A DNA stretch of 64,000 bases from Antedon mediterranea (taxonomy: Eukaryota > Echinodermata > Crinoidea > Comatulida > Antedonidae). Positions 1 to 12,693 of the stretch are shown here, one piece after another (within the stretch, counting starts at the first letter, position 1; every line of letters starts with the position of its first letter). Made by a program: the position numbers and the translations under genes. The notes below the pieces were generated by a model. That model had not been told where the DNA came from, did no database searches, and saw only the letters and a list, made by a program, of their open reading frames with translations. The stretch covers positions 7,817,001 through 7,881,000 of the forward strand of contig NC_092674.1 of the NCBI RefSeq assembly GCF_964355755.1, in the 5' to 3' direction.

Positions 1-1
1 T

Positions 2-1507
2 TGGAATAAGTTAGTGTGTGTATTTGCGTATGTGATGCGTTTTATAAATAACTGTAGGTTAAAAGACAAAGTCAGAGGACCATTAAATGTAGATGAGGTT
101 AAGGACTCGGAAATTGCCATAATTCAAAAGGCACATGGTGATGAGTTCTCAGACGAAATTAAGAGATTAAGTAAGGGTGAAATACTAAGTACAAAGAGTA
201 ATATAAGTGGATTGAATCCTCGAATGGATGCCGATTATTTGCTTAGAGCAAATGGACGTTTAAGTCTAAATGAGGCGATATCATATGATGTAAGATATCC
301 CATTATATTACCGAGGAAACATCATGTCACTAAATTAATTGTAAAAATGTATCATGAGTTAGGAAATCATGTAATAGGTACAAATCATACATTGTCATTA
401 TTATCTGAGAAGTACTGGGTACAAGCGGCTAGAGAAGAAATGAGAGAATGTGAAAAAAAATGTATGGGATGTAGGCGTAGATTAGCTAAACAATGGGAGC
501 AAATAATGGCTCCATTACCTAAGAATAGAACTAGAAATGAGAGTTTAAAGGCGTTTACTAGAGTCGCAGTAGACTATGCAGGTCCCTTCCTTACTAAGCA
601 GGGTAGAGGAAAGGTACAAACAAAACGTTATTTGTGTTTGTTCACATGTTTATCCTCTAGAGCCGTGCACTTGGAAATGGCGTACGGTTTAGACACAGAT
701 ACGTTTCTAAATGCTTTTCATAGATTTGTCAGTAGAATGGGTAAACCCGAGGAAATGATGTCTGATAACGGGACAAGTTTTGTAGGAGCTGACAAGGGAG
801 TGTTAAAATCCTTAAATAAAGATAAAATTCAAAGTGTGACAGTAGTCACTGGTATAAAGTGGAGTTTTATTCCACCTATGACCCCACATTTTGGTGGAGT
901 ACATGAAAGTCTTATAAAATCTGCTAAAAGGGCTATATATGGAGTATTAAGAAATGCCGACATAACGGATGAAGAGTTACATTCTGCATTTGTAGGAGCA
1001 GAGGGTATATTAAACTCACGTCCATTAACATATCAATCTGCCTCAGTAGAGGATGTAATTCCATTAACTCCAAACCATTTTTTACATGGTCAAATGGGAG
1101 GTAATCTAGCTCCAGAGAGCATATTAGACACAGCAGTTGTTAATCCTAGGAAACGATGGAGACGTGTCCAAGAATTAATGCGACACTTTTGGAATAGGTG
1201 GTTAAGTGAGTGGTTACCAGCATTGAACCAACGAAAAAAGTGGAGAGAACCCAAGAGGGTTCTTAGGGTTGATGAAGTGGTATTAGTAGTTCAGAAAGGT
1301 ACGGTACGTGGTCAATGGCCATTGGGTAGAATAAGAGAAATATATAAAGGACCAGACGGTCATGTAAGGGTAGTTAAGGTGAAAACTAACAATGGAGATG
1401 TAATTCGAGGTATTACAATAATTTGTCCACTAGAGATATACTTGATTAAAAGAATGTTAAATATCAAGATACAGAAAGGTGTTATATTAAGAAGCACAAC
1501 TGTTTAA
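2..1507 (+). CDS. BEL/Pao-type retrotransposon pol, integrase end (partial)
   Basis: This frame is open from the window edge to the stop at 1507, so the true start lies to the left and no start codon should be assigned. In order I see an H2C2-type integrase zinc-binding region (about residues 100-160, HHVTKLIVKMYHE then CEKKCMGCRRR), an integrase catalytic core (about 180-350, with the segment DNGTSFVGA and a following conserved glutamate region), and a basic C-terminal domain with RVLRVDEVVLVV and GQWPLGRI, typical of the DUF5641 domain that ends Pao/BEL polyproteins. The protein would insert element DNA into the host genome. The polyprotein part upstream is outside the window. It is probably an intronic or flanking insertion next to receptor gene 5. 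Family assignment is from domain order only. Confidence 0.85.
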   Translation, partial: WNKLVCVFAYVMRFINNCRLKDKVRGPLNVDEVKDSEIAIIQKAHGDEFSDEIKRLSKGEILSTKSNISGLNPRMDADYLLRANGRLSLNEAISYDVRYPIILPRKHHVTKLIVKMYHELGNHVIGTNHTLSLLSEKYWVQAAREEMRECEKKCMGCRRRLAKQWEQIMAPLPKNRTRNESLKAFTRVAVDYAGPFLTKQGRGKVQTKRYLCLFTCLSSRAVHLEMAYGLDTDTFLNAFHRFVSRMGKPEEMMSDNGTSFVGADKGVLKSLNKDKIQSVTVVTGIKWSFIPPMTPHFGGVHESLIKSAKRAIYGVLRNADITDEELHSAFVGAEGILNSRPLTYQSASVEDVIPLTPNHFLHGQMGGNLAPESILDTAVVNPRKRWRRVQELMRHFWNRWLSEWLPALNQRKKWREPKRVLRVDEVVLVVQKGTVRGQWPLGRIREIYKGPDGHVRVVKVKTNNGDVIRGITIICPLEIYLIKRMLNIKIQKGVILRSTTV

Positions 1508-1786
1508 GTTTTAGTGTTAATAAGTTTAGAGTTGAATTATGGTAGATTGTAAAAATTGATCATATAATTGTTATACATTGTTGGATAATGTTTAAATAAG
1601 GACAGTGATTTTAAATGAGTTATCAACAAGTTCAATGTGAATACTATCAGTGATGTTAAATAATTAAAGTGAATATAAGTGATAGGGTTTTTTGTTGATA
1701 ATGATGTTTCATGTTATTTATTATTATGTTAAAAAAAAATGTAATTTGAGATTGTAAAGGGATCGACAAACAACTGTATTGTCTGT

Positions 1787-1960
1787 CGAGGAAGGGGAGA
1801 ATGTTCTGAAGAACAACAAAAGAATAATGAGGGCGCTTATGTATAGTGTGTAAAAGGCCGTTTTGGCGTGTCATAGAAAAAAAAAGAAAAGAAAAACAAA
1901 TACCGATAGCGTGGATGGTAAGAAGTGTGCAAATAAATGATAATAAAAATCAGAAAGTTC
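1787..1960 (+). mobile_element. Polypurine tract and start of probable 3' LTR
   Basis: A purine run (GAGGAAGGGGAGAA, ending about 1801) directly precedes TGTTCTGAAGAAC at 1802. A polypurine tract followed by TG is the usual junction between the internal region and the 3' LTR. The far end of the LTR is not clear because LINE-like sequence begins by about 1960, so the LTR may be truncated. The matching 5' LTR would be outside the window. Confidence 0.5.
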
Positions 1961-2270
1961 TTGCGTTTATATTATTTATGGGCCTTTCTTCAGTACATAT
2001 AGTTAAGTTTGTTCATGACCAAATTAACGGCAAACCACCACATCAAAAAATGGAATACTTTTATTTAATTACACATAATGCTAGTAGCAGATTTAGTAAT
2101 AGATATAATTTTGCAATTCCGAAAGCTCGCACAGATGCTGGTAAATTTATAATTTCTTTTAATGGAGCTCAACTTTGGAATAATTTACCCTTAGTTATAA
2201 AATGTACCTCTTCTATATTTAAATTCATAAATGAAGTTATAATTTCAATGTTAACCATGATATCTGTAAT
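1960..2270 (+). pseudogene. LINE ORF2 C-terminal fragment
   Basis: The translation contains FAIPKARTDAGKFIISFNGA and then QLWNNLPLVIKCTSSIFKF, the pattern seen at the C-terminal end of many CR1/Jockey-type LINE proteins. It lies upstream of an RT core, which is the wrong order for one element. It is therefore either a separate older insertion or a rearranged copy. The open frame across the junction to the next fragment looks accidental. Confidence 0.55.
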
Positions 2271-3995
2271 TGTGTTCACCCAGATATTGTTCCCCTTAAT
2301 AACATTACTGAAAAAAACTATTTTCGAGGCTCTATTGTCCTTGAAACCCAACAAATCCCCTGGACCTGACGGGATTACACCTAAAATGTTATCCATGTCA
2401 GCTCCAATTATTGCCCCAGTGTTGTGCAAAATGTTTAACAAGTTCTTAACGGATGGCTTTGTACCAAAAGATTGGAAACTCGCGAATGTCACTCCTATTT
2501 TTAAGTCAGGTAATCGTAACGATGTTAATAATTATCGACCCATATCGCTATGTTCTATTATAGGTAAGGTTTTTGAACGTATTATAGCAGATAACATTCT
2601 TTTTCATCTTCAACTTTTTGGATTTATAAGTCCCACGCAACACGGGTTTTATCCTCAGCGTTATATCATGATTGGTCACAAACAATGGATGTTAGACAAC
2701 CTCCTGTAATTGATGCAATATTCCTTGATTGGGAGAAGGCCTTTGACCGTGTTCCTCATGATTTTGTAATCAAGAAACTTCACAACATGGGAGTATGTGG
2801 ATCTCTCCTAAAGTGTCTTCACTCCTTTCTCAGTGACAGATTCCAACGTGTTGTTCTCAATAAGGAGCATTCTGATTGGGATAGAGTGGGCTCGGGTGTT
2901 ACTCAGGGATCAGTGTTAGGCCCGCTTCTATTCAATCTCTTTGTTTATGACATACCTCTAAATACCTCTTCTGTTATGAAGCAGTATGCAGATGATACTG
3001 TAATTTATAAACCTGTATTCAGTCGTCATGATGCACTTACCTTACAACAGGATCTTTGTAAAATTTCCAAATGGTGTGAGGATAATAAAATGAAATTAAA
3101 TGCAAATAAGTTTAAAGTCATGCACATAACTAGAAAACATAATTATATCCCTCATTTTATTTATAAAATCGAATCCAATCCCCTTGAAGCTGTTAATTCA
3201 CATACATATCTTGGTATTAACTTCTCACGTGATTTAACATGGTGGCCTGCTCACGTTAATGATGTATCGATGAAATCTATGAGAATGCTTGGGTTTATCA
3301 AACGGTTTGTAAGTTTCAATGACACCGAAATCTTACTACGACTTTTTAATGCACTATGTCGACCTGTTATTGAATACGGTGCTCCTTTGTGGGATCCACA
3401 TCAAAAACAACATAATATAGCTATTAACAAGTCATTAAGACGGGTTACTAAATTGTGTGTTGAAGGCGATTTCACTGACAGGCTTAAGACACTAAATTTA
3501 CCAGATTTGGTTCAAAGAATGAAATTTCATAGTATAATTTTTGTAGTTAAGTGTTTGCATAAGTTAATTGATTTTGATATATTTGAATACCTTACAATTA
3601 ATTCTCGGTATCCAGAGTCCCTCACCTATAAACACATGTATGCTAGAACTAATGCATTTAAATACTCCCTGTTTGTTAATTTCCCTCGAATATGGGAATG
3701 TATCCCGCATGAAGTTCGTAACAAAGTCCTGTTTAACTTTGGGGGGTTTAGAAGGGATTTGAAAAAGTGTATTACTGATATCGAATTCATCTAGACTATC
3801 TCTGTGTTTTTATGTCTATTGCGTTTTGTGTACTATTAGTTGGGAAAGCCACTCGACAGTGCAGTTCTTTTGAACTGATCCACTTTTGGTTACCCGCAGG
3901 TGCTGATAGTACTTTGTTCTGTTTTTTTAATGATGCCGTACCTTGTTTATGATTTGTGTATGTTACCTGGAAATTGAATAAAATAAAAAAAAAAT
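2240..3995 (+). pseudogene. Decayed CR1/Jockey-like LINE, reverse transcriptase to A-rich tail
   Basis: A 5'-truncated non-LTR retrotransposon. The first part reads LKPNKSPGPDGITPKML and NNYRPISLCSIIGKVFERII, the start of an RT domain. After about 2690 a different frame continues with AIFLDWEKAFDRVPH, GVTQGSVLGPLLFNLF and QYADDTVIY, the catalytic YADD box. A frameshift in an A-run near 2315 and a further frame change with apparent sequence loss near 2680 break the protein. No endonuclease domain is visible. The stop at 3792 is followed by about 170 bases of 3' UTR and an A-rich tail ending near 4000. It cannot encode a working enzyme as it stands. Confidence 0.8.
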
Positions 3996-4237
3996 AAAAA
4001 ATAAATGTTTACTTTTACACAAATATTAATGTTAAGCCCTTGTTTACGTTATTTCTTTCATATAGTTGCTATTTCCTTCTTATTGAATTATTGTTGATAG
4101 ATGAAAATGTATGCATTATGACTAATTTATTTTTGTGACAGGAGTCAAACCTTGATTAGCTAAAGCTTTTCACACACACACATATTGTATTGTATTGTAC
4201 TATTTATGTATTATGATGTGAATAAAGTTGGTATAAT

Positions 4238-4400
4238 ATGATTACAAACGTGATTTTGTTAAATCGTGCGTAGACCGCGTAATGTTTGATTGCGCACTGT
4301 GAAAACATAATCACATAGATTCCTGGCCATAAGGAATATACTCTGAAAAATTGACTTAGCTAGATGAAACTGATATCAAGATAATTGACGGACAAAATAA
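4238..4400 (-). repeat. Interspersed repeat shared with the element in gene 2
   Basis: This stretch is close to the reverse complement of about 45745-45900, inside the element that interrupts the gene 2 tail. Shared words include GATTCCTGGCCATAAGGAAT and the run around CGTGCGTAGACCGCGTAAT. It is a partial copy of the same mobile family, lying beyond the last visible exon of gene 5. Confidence 0.7.
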
Positions 4401-4478
4401 TGCTAAGGAAAGAATAAATAAAGATTCTGACAGAATCAATAAGAGTAGGCCTACAGTACTGAACTATAATGTATTAAC

Positions 4479-7400
4479 CTGTATTACAATCGTTTCCCCC
4501 AAAACCATTTTGACAAGCACAGCCGACTGGATCAGGTGGACATAAAAGAGCTCCTTGGCAATTTCCACTAGAAGAACACACGACGTTGCAGTCACGACCC
4601 CAGTTGTTATTTCCACAACCTATAGCAAATGAAATAGGCTTAATGTTCAATAACATGTCATCTTTTTTGTTTACATTGTTATAATATGTACATAATGTAG
4701 CAATATTTATTTATTACCCTGTTTGCAAAAAGTTCCTTTAAATCCTGCTGGACAAATACAAACTCCTGTCTTATCGTCACACACTCCACCATTATAACAT
4801 ACAGGACAGTCCATTTCACAGTTTGGAGGATTCCATTTTGGCGAAGGACAAGCTAATAGACAACGATTTACAAAATGTAAATACATGGAATTGTATTGGT
4901 CAGTTTATAATACATCTTTATGTGAGCTATAGAACAAAACGTAACTTAAATTTGGCATTAAAGTAATTTCAGGCAGTTTCAATTACGTTGTAAAATCACA
5001 CAATTTATCAATAAATTGATTATTTGGATCCAAATATAATTGTTTCAAAATATAAACTAGTTTATTTTGGAAATAAAAACCTAACTTTAATTGTTTATTC
5101 GCCACTAAAAACTTTTAAATAATATTGAAATCAAATGTCTGTAGTAGTCTGACGTGTTATACATTTTACAGAATTTCTTGTATTCATCAATGTAGTTGAA
5201 AATCAAAACAATGATTGATTTTTAATAACTGTTTAAACTTACCTCTAACAATAAGTCTCATGATGCCATGGTCACCATCAGGACTATCACCTGTATAACA
5301 TTCATATACGCCATCATCTTTTCTTCGTATGTTTTCAATCACAGCAGAATTAAACCCCATCAGATTTTCAAATTCATTGTAATTATGTCTCCAACGTAAA
5401 TCGTGAAGATCACCGCCTTTACTGAGATTGATAGTGACAGACTCTCCAACACTGACCGTTATCGTTCTATACTCCATTTCAACATTTGCTATAACATTTT
5501 ACGAATATAAACTAACTGTTTAATATTTTTTATTTAATAATCACCTCTTTTAAAAAACAACGTTATATATTTGTTATACTTTAGGGATGTATTGTCCCAC
5601 TGAAAAACTAATTCTTAACCAAATTTTTGCTTAATATGCCGTTCTAATGTAACATAATAGTTATCCACTTTGACCAAATATTGGATATGAAAAAATAAAT
5701 TTACCTAAATAAAGCTGTAATGTAAAGCAAAAATGGTCAAATTGACTGGCAGCCAATGGGATTTTTATTGAAGTTAACCATTTATTTTGTCATTTTATAA
5801 GTGAAAACATAATTTTGTGAATTGATTCATTTTTGTATACAAAATAAAATAATAAAATATTTATCATGTTTTGGGGGAAAATACAGGTACATCTTTAATA
5901 TTTCACTAATAAATTTGATATATGATAATTTAAAACAAACTCCGAAAAAAGTAAGGCAAGCCATTGTGATTCAAAATTTAAACTTTATTTGTTTATCTTC
6001 AGTAATAAATCATATTTCCACATTGTGACATAAGTACACCGAGTGTTGAGATAGAAAATTAATTGACTATTAAAATAATAAATAAATTATGAACCAATAA
6101 AGAAATAAGCAATAAAAATAAGCAAATAACAGAACAAGATGTAATTTCGAAATATTGAATTTTTACAAAATAAGATACATCATGTCATTACTCACCAGAA
6201 ACGGATATCAGTACAATAGCTGAGTTGGTGACTTCAACATTTGTTTTGGCTTCGAATGAAAATACACCAACTCTATCTGCAGCCTGTAATCCACTAACAC
6301 CGAGATACGAAAAATAATTTTCTCTATTGCGTATTCGGTATGTAACTAAGCTTTCGGTGGGAAATATTTTACCGTCAGGCATATCTCTTATGGCGTCTTT
6401 AGTGTTTTGACCTGGAAAACCATCTGTATCAGCCCAAGTCACATTATCTTTCCCAATAATTTTCTTGTATAAAATTCCAACTGATAAATCTCTGATGCCT
6501 TTATCACTTTCAACTGTGTATCCTCTAAAATAACCATTTTGGTCAAACGATGGTTTTCCAGAAAATGCTGTTATATCTAATGGATCTTGAAAAAAATAAA
6601 ATGAAGATAATATAATTACTGCACTGCAATTAGGTCTAATTAATAAGAGAATAGCATTGCCCTAGAAGAGTAGGACGGGAATGGAACATCCCAAGCTGCT
6701 GCTTGTGACTCTCGTCAACTGACGTTCTTCCGTCACTCCGAAGAACCAGTAGTAGACCCACAAACACTATACTATACTTATTACTATTATTGTCAACGAG
6801 TAAAATAAAATCTATATTATGAACATTTACACAAAACACGAAGCGAACGGGCGCTTGATAGGAAATCCTGTCTACCAGATACGCATTTTACATATAGGAC
6901 AAGCTACGCGGTTCTCCGCTTACCGTTCCTGCTCGTCTGTCCAAATTGGCTTTAACAAAGAATGAAACGCCAAAATACAGTAGGGACGTTGTAACCAGTT
7001 TTACGACGAAAATGTGTTAAAAGCTGAATACCGCAAAATGTACTACCAAGGTACTTCTTAGGTTTAATTTAATTATTAAATTAACAACGTGACATTCTAA
7101 AACAGATATATCATCAGTGACAATAAAGTGTGTGCAAAGTCTCCCCTCGCACACCAGCGAATCTTTCGAATCCCCCGCGCCTTCTGTGCCACGTGATTGA
7201 TCCAATCAAGAAAGAGATAATACTGGTAAGTATTTCCTTAATGATCCAATCAGTGGAGCAATGTTCTCACTTAATCCTTGCTGTACTATATTATGTGAGG
7301 GCGTGTGGCGCTGTGTATTGGACGTTCGACTACTGATCGTTAGACCGAGGTTCGAATCCAACTCTCACCACATTGCTTGTATCGTTAGGCAAGATACTTT

Positions 7401-8979
7401 ACTTACGTTTGCCTCTCACCACCCAGGTATATAATTGGGAACCCGGTTAGATCAAGACACCACTTTGCGCTGATTACTAGCTGCATATATGGGAGTATGT
7501 TTCTATAGGTGTTTGATCAGGAAATGACTGGGGAAATAATGTTCAGCTCATTGAGAGCTTGATTATGCGCTATATAAAAATGAAGTATTATTATTATTAT
7601 TTATACCGAAACCGTCAAAGCAAATGCTCGTATTGTAAGCATATTCTACAAAAAGTCTGAAAATTAAGCAACACAATTAAGATTATTGAAGTCGGTTTGA
7701 AAATTCATTTCGCATACTGAATATACACATTTAAACCACGCTATATCTAATAAAATAGTGATACATTTGAAACATTTCAACCACCAGCACCACCACCACC
7801 ATCATTGTCATCATTGTGTTTGTATGCAGAGGAATTTCCACTATTTAGAAAAGAATAACAAATGGAATATTGCTTTGTAATCGACATGTTTTATGACACT
7901 TTAAAAACTTCCACGTAGAAAGAAATTTGGAAGATGGAAACATGGAAAGGCAAGCGCATTAGTCAACGCTTTCGATTTGCAAAAACAAATTCACCTGGAA
8001 AACATCTGTAAAGAAAACATTTTAGCTAGCCCACATTATAATTACACGCTATGAAATATTTTTTAGATTAGTGGATATTACGTTCCTTTCATAAATATAT
8101 TGTTTGTAGAGTCATGGAAAGGGTATCAAGTGTTATAGTAAACAGTTATTATAACTCATCATGACCTTAGCCATTGATTGCCAGCATACGCTGTTATGGT
8201 CACCCTCTATAACTAATTAGGTTGAATAAAAAAATTAATAAAAACAAATAAGACAAAATTCTTCAATATATTTTGCATCGACAAATGTGCGACTTTGTTG
8301 AATAGTTGCTAATAAAATTATATTCGTTTAGGCTAAGTTAACCAGAACATGTGCTGTATTTAGCAAAATGGCACCCTTACTCTATTTAATTTAATTATAT
8401 GTGGCCATAATTGCTATTAAAACATACATAGCTTCCTTACAATATGTATTATTTTATCTTATTGTGTTTTGGAAACAGTCTGAAATATTGAATATTGAAA
8501 TATCTTATTTATACTGGGCGATCGCTTCAGTCAAAGATTAGTCTCCCAGAGAGCCCAGTTATGATCAGCGACTGTGATGTACTAGTACACCGGTGTAACC
8601 CCCTACTCGTCTCGAAAGATATACTGATTCTTTAAAGTACACATGAGCTAGATGTGTACACTGGACTCAGGGTTTATAGTCCTTATCCTAGACGACTCGT
8701 TCTACCACCAGAACCACGGAGCAAGTGAGCCTCGACCCTTTGCCAATGCTATGGCTAGTTCCACTGTTTTAACCGCTCGGCCACTCACTCGTGTATCCCT
8801 CATGTCAAGTACCACGTTTATTCGAATAAAACTAAAAACTCCAATTTCAGATAAAGTCGGCCTGAGCAAGATTTTACAATTATACAAAACATAATTATAA
8901 ACATACCTGATCTTGAATGCAATGCCAAAGAGAAAGATATAACCAGAAGAAACAAGTTTACAAAACGTTTAGCCAACAT
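4479..8979 (-). CDS. Receptor gene 5: Tie-like ectodomain, 5' part only
   Basis: Five exons are visible: 8907-8979 (signal peptide, MLAKRFVNLFLLVISFSLAL), 6196-6585 (domain A, contains GKDNVTW and [10 protein letters not shown]), 5243-5488 (Ig-like, ends [10 protein letters not shown]...RLIVRG), 4718-4852 (EGF1, [20 protein letters not shown]) and 4479-4619 (EGF2, [19 protein letters not shown]). All junctions are GT...AG and in phase. EGF3 onward, the TM helix and the tail would lie left of the window. The BEL and LINE insertions at 1-4000 sit in the expected next intron or have cut the gene. The Ig-like domain has only the second canonical cysteine. The ATG was chosen because it opens a hydrophobic signal sequence conserved in all four paralogues with visible starts. 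Whether it belongs to the phosphatase or the ITAM class cannot be told. Confidence 0.85.
5585..5897. mobile_element. MITE, GATGTATTGTCCC family
   Basis: It begins GGATGTATTGTCCC and ends with degenerate GGGGGAAAATACA and TACATCTTTAA. The termini resemble those of the complete copy at 44362-44913. It lies in the intron between domain A and Ig exons of gene 5. Confidence 0.6.
6800..6955. repeat. Degenerate copy of the CGGTAACGGTAAGCGG inverted-repeat element
   Basis: The right side reads TCCGCTTACCGTTCCTGCTCG followed by TCTGTCCAAATTGGC, very like the right end of the element at 34870-35488. The left side (ATTTACACAAAACACGAAGCGAACGGGCG) also matches internal sequence there. It is a short, diverged member in the first intron of gene 5. 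Confidence 0.55.
7295..7602 (+). mobile_element. tRNA-derived SINE
   Basis: The first ~76 bases resemble a tRNA: a 7-bp acceptor-like pairing (GTGAGGG with CTCTCAC), an A-box-like segment (TGGCGCTGTGTATTGG) and a perfect B-box (GGTTCGAATCC). A tRNA-unrelated body follows, then the tail GCGCTATATAAAAATGAAG and a (TTA)n run. This is the head-body-tail layout of a polymerase III SINE. It sits in intron 1 of gene 5 on the opposite strand. It is not a functional tRNA: arm geometry between the boxes is irregular. Confidence 0.8.
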
Positions 8980-9186
8980 CTCCACTAATGTCTACACGTC
9001 ATCCATGTTCATTAAGTAGCCAGTTATAATAGCAATGGTACGCTCATACACGTGTCTAGAACTTTTTATTTGGATAGAATGCTATATAATACAATGTTAT
9101 AGCAATGAATTAGTTAAATTAGCGAAACACAACAGACTTCTACAGCACTTAATATTAATATGAAGTGTTTCCTTGTTTATTTAGGT

Positions 9187-9290
9187 GTCTGTATATTAAC
9201 CCATGACCCTTTTATCTAGTAATAATCCTATTTCCTCATACTTTAAAACCGGTACTATAAAAGCTGAATAGATATAACCCACAACAAAAA
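9187..9290 (-). promoter_or_regulatory. Conserved proximal upstream block of gene 5
   Basis: About 210 bases upstream of the start codon, this block has counterparts at 28929-29030 (gene 4), 41710-41815 (gene 3) and 56292-56395 (gene 2). Shared words include CCATGACCC, TTTATCT, ATTTCCTCATA and ACCGGTACTA. Position and conservation suggest a core promoter or 5' UTR, but part of the similarity is simply recent duplication. Confidence 0.4.
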
Positions 9291-10269
9291 CTATTGTCTA
9301 ATTTTAACATCGCGAAAGAAAAATAAATTTTATATAATGGTGTATTTGATTGATTCCTGTACTACATCAGAACTTTTCATCAGCAGTGAATTATTATTCA
9401 TAACAATGAGTTTGCTACTTTACACAACTCGTTTGGTAGGCTATATTAAGTCTTGGTAGTGTTTTTGTTTATTTATCACTACGTATATTCGCACAATAGG
9501 TTATACTTCAGGATCATAATTAGAATCTCTCCACAAAAGTTGAGCTTATTTTGAAAAGTGCACTGGCGATTTACAAAGCGTATAAGGAAATAATAATAAT
9601 ATTATTAACAATTATAAGTGGCGTGAATCGAACCATGGAGCGTACCCTTGTGTTTATAAAGAGATCCCTTTGTGTTTATTATAAGGAGATCCGTTTAAAA
9701 TTATTGACTTATGACGATATGCTTCAATGCATTTTGATAATATCTTTTAAACTATCACATAGGCTCATATTAAGAATCCTGATTGAATGCCGCTTGATAT
9801 CAAGAAACGATATTTTAACCAACAACATGTAACATTAATCCTAAGTAATAGAATAATTATAGCATGCACACAATATTTGTAAGGGTTATATTCACGAATA
9901 TTTCTAAAATAATTGCTACTATAAACATTTTGAGGCAGCTGATTACAAATCTAATACTGCTAAAATTATTGCATTAATGGTCTTATAAGGTTGAAGTTTG
10001 TTATGCTTATTTTGTTTATAATCATTAAATGTCCACAAAATACAGCATGTCTCAAAATGGTCTTTTAAAATATGCATTGAATTAATATTTTGTTTCTGTG
10101 TAAAATTCGTTAGTACAGTATGGCTTTCAAAATTCTACATCGATATATTCGTTGTCAAAACACAGGTGTGTAGGGACAAACCGGAATGTATGGATGTTTT
10201 TATATTATACATAGTCAACAGGTTTAGGAGAGTTATCCTACATTTTCGGCCTGAAATAATGTAACGTAC

Positions 10270-10580
10270 CGTACTGCTTGAGTTTAACCGATAGAGAACG
10301 ATACATTTGTCAATGTTGTTACTTCTTCCGTCGTTGTAAAACGTTTCTTCTACCTGTCAGCCTCATTAATGTTCATGTTGTTGTTGTTACACTGTATAAA
10401 ACGTTTTTTTACACCTGTCAGCCTATTACGTTTCATGCTGTTGTTGCTACACTATATAAAAAGCTTCTTTATTTATTCATATCAGCCTCAGTAATTACTT
10501 TGCTTCGCTATTGCTTTGGATTGAGTGCTTGGTCCATTCATTTGCACAGTATGTGGTCAAACCAGGTTAGCATACTTGGT
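10270..10580 (-). promoter_or_regulatory. Conserved distal upstream block of gene 5 with ~62-bp minisatellite
   Basis: This block recurs upstream of genes 4, 3 and 2. It holds about three diverged copies of a unit near 62 bp (word TATAAAACGTTT, then CCTGTCAGCC, then TGTTGTTG) and ends with CATTTGCACAGTATGTGGTCAAACCAGG. TGTGGT is a RUNX-type core. The octamer ATTTGCAT of the paralogues is ATTTGCAC here. Confidence 0.35.
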
Positions 10581-10599
10581 GACGGTTCTTGAATTGATG

Positions 10600-12690
10600 A
10601 TTACATTTTAATCTCCGACAACTCTCTTTTCAGAATAATTAGTGAATAATTGTGACTTGGAGTTTTGATTTGAAGTAATTTGAATGTTGTTTCAAATGAT
10701 AAAAGAAACATGATTGGTGATAATTTTATATAACATTTATTAAATAGTTATTTATGAAGATTGTAAGAAATAATTCAGTAGAAATTCTTCTCAAAATAAA
10801 TTCTTATTTGTATGTACACAGTTATAGGCCTACCAGTCTGGATTGCGAATGGTTTAAACTCTTAAAATATTTGAAAGTACATCTAACGAAGCATGTTTTT
10901 ATTATTAGTCCACAAAATTGTATAACATGTTCCGTTATTATTTCTTAATGTGCATCTTATTTTAACAGTAATGTCTTTCAAATGTTAGTCGTGAGAGTAT
11001 TGTTATTATACTGTACGAGTAGGCAACTGGTACGGTGACTGGTTGGAAAAAATCGGTTTTTAAAATAAAAATGTCCAGTTTTAAAAGAACGCTTACATGC
11101 GTATTTTAGTACTACTAATTTTAGTTTAAATTATTGTGGTATTTAGATCATCCTATGGCTAAATATTATATTTATTTATTTTTATTTTCTTTCAACTTAA
11201 ACTTCTGTACACGTGTCTGATCTATTTATTTCCGTAAAAATAGTTCAATTATAATTAAAAAATTGTGTTTATTAATAAAAAAAAGTGTTTCTTTTCTTTC
11301 GTATTGTATTGTTTTTGGTTTTTTTTTACACATTGGTTAAACATTTTTTGGAGAAGAGAACTTTAGAAAGAGCACTTTTAATCCAACTACCAGTTGTTTT
11401 TCAAAAATTCATACCGTATTTACTGGACCATGAGTAGGCTATAACCAACAATATAATAATACTGAAGACGTTATTTGATAATTTTGTTTTAAGTTACGCG
11501 ACCTATAAATAAGTTCAGGACAGTGATGTTGTGAAACTGTTGCTTACGAGTTCTTACGTTAGTTGGACGAAGTGTTGTTACCATCCACAACATATTTATA
11601 CAAGTATATACAAGTTTATAAGAAATACAACTCGCCCTTATTAATTAATAAAATACAAAGCCCAATGTATTGTGACTTTACTTAGACGGCATATAACATT
11701 ATTTGGAAAGACATATTCAACCGAATAAAGCGATTTCTTTCTTTATTCATCAAAAAATTAAAAACAAATATATAAATATAACATTACAATATATAATATA
11801 TAAAACATTTAAATAATTGATGTAAAACAAAAAAAAAACAAAAAAAAAATAAATAAATAAAATAAAATGAATAAATGAAGTACGAAAAATCTTAATCGTT
11901 GTGATTATGTAAATTAATACATTTTATACCTCGTGTTAACGGATAACAATTCACTGATGTTGATATTGGCCCATTATGTCGTCAATTGTGAAAACGTGTA
12001 GTGGCGACGCATGATTCACCATTGTAATTAGAAAATTATACTTATATACTTATACTAAATATAATATATTATTAAAATTATAATAACGAAATAAAGAATC
12101 ACAATATTAATACTTTATATTTATATTATATAAGTTATATTACAATAATAAACAGTATTAACGTGTTTGAATATGAAATTGATATATATAATGGCCATTG
12201 GAGTGAGACAATACGCATGGCCTAAACATCTTTCAATTGAAAATTAAGGGTGACCTAATTTAAAAAGAGTGTCAGGCAGTATGTAAGGTGAGGAACAGGT
12301 TGTATTACCTCTGAATGATGATGATTATGAGGTTTGGGGTGTTAGCCGATTTTAATTGTCAGTGTATGTGTATTACTGTACCTCCGAGTAACAGACTCGT
12401 TTTGGGCGTAGCATTCAATCGTGCGGTTTGTAAGAAAATCAGTATTCAACTTGTTACCTCTGACTACTGTGTAACGAGTGTTGTAATTGTTGGGATATTC
12501 AGCTAGTGTGTGAGTGTCTCAGCTAGTAGCACAAAACGTTGTGAGGTTTTAGTCTGTTAAATTTAAAGTAGGAAAAGGAAAAGGCTATCTGCATAGTCAA
12601 CCGTATGTATAACTTTTTTTTTGTTTTTCAATAGTAGTTATTACTTCTAGGTTTCTAGGTAATGAATATACGTATCAAGTATTAAGCACT
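10600..12690. other. Spacer between genes 4 and 5, no gene seen
   Basis: AT-rich sequence with A-, T- and TA-rich runs. I see no credible coding exon or recognisable mobile element. The 3' UTR of gene 4 must lie in the right-hand part. Confidence 0.5.
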
Positions 12691-12693
12691 CCT

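Noticed and set aside
6636-7205. ORFs on both strands in gene 5 intron 1
   Set aside because: No recognisable domain, short, and overlapping a degenerate TIR element.
7295-7370. Possible functional tRNA gene
   Set aside because: A- and B-boxes are present, but the anticodon arm cannot be drawn well and the segment is the head of a SINE with a body and (TTA)n tail.
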